Shown here in pieces: positions 5,772 to 7,617 of a DNA stretch of 7,617 nt. Numbering within the stretch: position 1 is the first letter of the stretch; the number at the start of each line of letters is the position of its first letter. The notes under the pieces were generated by a model, which was not told where the DNA came from, made no database searches, and was given only the letters and a program-made list of their open reading frames with translations. A program made the translations under genes and the position numbers. Source of the DNA: Acetobacteraceae bacterium (GTDB lineage: Bacteria > Pseudomonadota > Alphaproteobacteria > Acetobacterales > Acetobacteraceae); the NCBI GenBank assembly GCA_003164305.1, contig PLSZ01000486.1:2920-10536 (forward strand). The letters are read 5' to 3'.

Positions 5772-5949
5772 AAAAGCAAGGATTCTAACACGGATTACAC
5801 GGATTAAGGGCACGGATTTCAGGGAATCTGGTTGTGATACCGAGGTTGCCGGACGCGACGTGCCGTTGCGATCGCGGTATCATGGAATATCAGTTTTAAT
5901 TGTCTTCCGTGAAATCCGTGCCCTTAATCCGTGTTAAAGTCTTGCTTTT
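5772..5949. repeat. Palindromic element with long imperfect inverted arms (MITE-like)
   Basis: The left arm (5772-5826) is matched by the reverse complement of the right arm (5905-5949). Segments 5798-5821 and 5910-5933 are perfectly complementary over 24 bp, and AAAAGCAAG (5772-5780) matches CTTGCTTTT (5941-5949). The left arm carries one additional CACGGATTA unit, giving the tandem run that starts at about 5789. Inside the arms is a nested 8-bp inverted repeat, TGATACCG (5835-5842) with CGGTATCA (5875-5882). Repeats built on CACGGATTAAGGGCACGGATTTCACGGA-type words recur in many bacterial genomes. I infer a non-autonomous, hairpin-forming element. There is no transposase and no clear target duplication. 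Confidence 0.6.
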
Positions 5950-7071
5950 CGCCAACGCTGGCGGTCCCGGCATCTGGGCGGATTGCGCCGACCGAGCGCG
6001 GTTTAGTTCCAGCAATCGACCAAGGATTTCATCATCCGCCAGATCGGCGGCCCAACCGTAGGCGGCGGCGACCGCCTCATCCAACGCGCGATGCAGGTTG
6101 TCGAGCCAGGTGCCCTCGGGCGTGCCGCGGGTGTTGTAAAGGTTGGTCAACGTGCGGGTCTTCAGGATCGCGGCGGCCTCGGGGTTACGCGGAATGATGC
6201 GATCCGGATAGCCGGGGACGACTTCGGGCACACGTTCGATCAGGTCAGGCGGGTTGAGCCAAAGGTCTCGCTTTTCGACAAGTTCCCGCGCGGCGGCCGC
6301 GATGGCCTGGGCATGGGGGTTGGCGGCATATGTTGATGCGGGAAAATCCGGCGTTAGATCCTTGGGAAAACTGAAGGTTTCAAAGGTTGTCGATGGAGTG
6401 TAGCGAGGACGATCTTCTAACGACGATCCAAGGGCGAGCGACCACAGTTCATGGAACCGGCTTTGAAGGATACCGAAAGTCGTGTCATCATCTCGAGAAA
6501 TCACGATAAGTTGACAGTCTGGGAGTATACTCTTCGGCAGCCAGGCAAAGATTCTGTGCTTCGCTATACGCGGCGTCGCGATGTAACGCTTAAGATTAGC
6601 CAGCGCCTTTCGCATGGCCGGCATGGTTTCTCCATGGAGCCACCAGCGTTCACGCCGATGCTGACGGGGATTTGTAAGACGCACAGGCTTAACCATTCGA
6701 ACGACATATGCGAATGGCAATATAAAAGCACTTGCTTCGGCCTCCGTTTTATCGACGAAATCAATGACCCAAAGGTCGGGCCACCTGCGAACAATAGCAA
6801 GGCCGTTTGCCCAGGGATGAACAATCTCGCTATTGAGGTGGCCTCCTGGGTTCTGGGGTTGCTCGAGCATTGCACGGGCCGTGCTCCCATCAAGTTCGAA
6901 CGGTCCGGTCTTCTGAGGAGGAATAAACGAAATGCCGGCATTCTCAGATAGGCGCCGTGCCGTCGTTAAATTCGCGCTGTCACTTGTAAGGTCGGCATTG
7001 ATCGCCTGTACCGGTTGACCGGGGAGTGTCCGAATATCTGTGTGTGAGGCTTGTTCAGTCTCACCCACCAT
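5896..7071 (-). pseudogene. 5'-truncated DNA methyltransferase (MmeI/type IIG-like), target-recognition and C-terminal part
   Basis: The open frame runs from 7350 to the TAA at 5898-5896, but family-like sequence starts only near VVHPMVGE (about 7080); the ATG at 7071 is a plausible start. Numbered from the open frame's ATG at 7350, recognisable blocks are QPVQAINADLT (112-122), TTARRLSENAGISF (129-142), DLWVIDF (192-198), RWWLHGETMPAMRKAL (235-250), RYIATPRIAKHRIFAWL (255-271), ISRDDDTTFGILQSRFHELW (284-303), RYTPSTTFETFSFP (316-329), LNPPDLIERVPEVVPGYPDR (365-384) and LTNLYNTR (401-408). These belong to the target-recognition and C-terminal region of large single-chain DNA methyltransferases. 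The N-terminal nuclease and helical region and the SAM/NPPY catalytic motifs are absent, so it cannot methylate alone. The last residues, from about KSKTLTRIKG, come from the right arm of the palindromic element. The middle is less GC-rich than its neighbours, consistent with transfer. It could still make a decoy recognition protein. Confidence 0.75.
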
Positions 7072-7211
7072 TGGGTGAACGACTGTAAGCGGTGGACGAT
7101 CGTGACGGCAAGGCCACGAAGCCCACGGTTGTTTCTTTGTTCGATCAAAGCGCCTGTTCCTTCGTCCCGACCTGGCATTGTCCCGGCGGCCGCGCGTGAG
7201 CCGTGTCAAAT

Positions 7212-7260
7212 CCGCCGTCTTCGGCGGGACCGGAGCCACGCGCAGCCCCCGTTTGGGGGC
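7212..7260 (-). repeat. Two tandem short-loop hairpins upstream of the methyltransferase fragment
   Basis: GCCCCC (7245-7250) and GGGGGC (7255-7260) form a perfect 6-bp stem with a 4-nt loop. CCGCCG (7212-7217) and CGGCGG (7222-7227) form a second 6-bp stem, also with a 4-nt loop. On the minus strand the second is followed by ATTTGA, a poor T-tract. They lie between the unknown gene that stops at 7337 and the methyltransferase remnant, so they could terminate the former. The stretch 7072-7336 has no supported gene; its long open frames are arginine-rich and not family-like. Confidence 0.4.
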
Positions 7261-7324
7261 GAGCATGGCGAGGACCCACGATTTGGTACGGCTCGCGCGC
7301 GGCGCCCCGCTGTGGTGGGAAGTC

Positions 7325-7336
7325 GTGGCGCGCCAC
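7325..7336. repeat. Perfect 12-bp palindrome directly after a stop codon
   Basis: GTGGCGCGCCAC reads identically on both strands and ends one base before the TGA (7339-7337) of the leftward gene. It could be a protein-binding site, a hairpin end, or chance in GC-rich DNA. Confidence 0.4.
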
Positions 7337-7617
7337 TCAGTCACGGCCATATCCGCGGGGCGGCTGAACCGCGGATATGGCGTCCAGATCGAGTTCGATC
7401 ATCTCCTGAAGTGCCTCCGCGGTGGGACTTTCGCGCAAACTTTCGGGCAGGGCCTCGAACCAGGCGGCGCATTCGGCCTGGACCGCGATCATTTCGGCCA
7501 AAGCATCATTCCAGCGCTTCGATCGGCTTCGCCGCGTCGCCACCGCGGCGCGTTTGACGACGAGCGGCGGTTGAACCGCCAGCCGTTTGGCACGATGACG
7601 GGCCTGGCGTTCGGCGT
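7337..7617 (-). CDS. Unrecognised conserved-looking small protein, 3' part only
   Basis: The frame is open from the window edge to a TGA at 7339-7337, giving 92 residues without an N-terminus. The first in-frame start codon in the window is a GTG at 7543, but in-frame sequence before it (QARHRAKRLAVQPPLVVKR) continues without a break, so the true start probably lies outside. The visible protein has a basic N-terminal part rich in Arg and Lys, then an acidic helical segment (WNDALAEMIAVQAECAAWFEALPESL) and an ending of the form PPRGYGRD. The strong amino-acid periodicity and coherent composition argue for a real gene. I recall similar endings in hypothetical proteins of Acetobacteraceae but cannot assign a function; no enzyme motif, signal peptide or membrane segment is visible. 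The 3' end contains a perfect 13-bp inverted repeat. Confidence 0.65.
   Translation of the reverse strand, partial: AERQARHRAKRLAVQPPLVVKRAAVATRRSRSKRWNDALAEMIAVQAECAAWFEALPESLRESPTAEALQEMIELDLDAISAVQPPRGYGRD
7346..7381. repeat. Perfect 13-bp inverted repeat over the 3' end of the small gene
   Basis: GCCATATCCGCGG (7346-7358) is the reverse complement of CCGCGGATATGGC (7369-7381), with a 10-nt loop. It lies within the last codons, encoding roughly AISAVQPPRGYG, and ends 6 nt from the stop codon. In RNA it would form a strong GC-rich hairpin spanning the end of the reading frame. No T-tract follows. Confidence 0.55.

Noticed and set aside
5772..5949. CRISPR-like array suggested by repeated CACGGATTA words.
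   Set aside because: Repeats are 9-24 bp, irregular and mostly in inverted orientation, with no regular spacers and no cas genes.
7072..7350. N-terminal extension of the methyltransferase frame to an ATG at 7350.
   Set aside because: The added residues are arginine-rich, unlike the family, and overlap the end of the preceding gene in another frame; more likely non-coding sequence left open by high GC.

Overview
The window looks like chromosomal DNA of a GC-rich alphaproteobacterium, probably Acetobacteraceae or a near relative. This is inferred from the high GC, a COQ9-family protein directly coupled to peptide deformylase, the start of a LepA-like GTPase, and an intergenic repeat of the 'GCCGGGCTTGACCCGG' kind that is common in Alphaproteobacteria. 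No tRNA, rRNA, CRISPR array or intact transposase was found.

Left block (1-2221, minus strand, housekeeping). In transcription order: peptide deformylase (def), a COQ9-family protein overlapping it by 4 nt (GTGA), a pyridoxamine-5'-phosphate-oxidase-like flavin-binding protein broken by a one-base frameshift, and the first 12 codons of a probable lepA at the window edge.

Middle block (2222-5693, plus strand, accessory metabolism). A divergent intergenic region carries a plausible sigma70-type promoter at 2376-2404. It is followed by two paralogous amidohydrolase_2-type metal-dependent hydrolases/decarboxylases, a small stand-alone Rieske [2Fe-2S] protein and a PcaC-like carboxymuconolactone decarboxylase-family protein. 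The last three are tightly spaced. A 244-nt gap holding the alphaproteobacterial palindromic repeat separates the two amidohydrolase genes. The content suggests processing of an aromatic or other cyclic carboxylic acid, but the substrate cannot be read from the sequence and no oxygenase, reductase, transporter or regulator lies in the window.

Right block (5694-7617, minus strand, degraded or mobile-looking). A roughly 180-bp element with long imperfect inverted arms (5772-5826 and 5905-5949) sits between the operon and a 5'-truncated DNA methyltransferase (MmeI/type IIG-like). The methyltransferase keeps its target-recognition and C-terminal parts but has lost the catalytic domain, and one arm of the element encodes its last residues. 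Upstream are two tandem hairpins, a 12-bp palindrome, and the 3' part of an unrecognised gene whose end contains a perfect 13-bp inverted repeat.

The strongest candidates for something not well described are the orphan Rieske/amidohydrolase/PcaC-like cluster and the palindromic element fused to the methyltransferase remnant.
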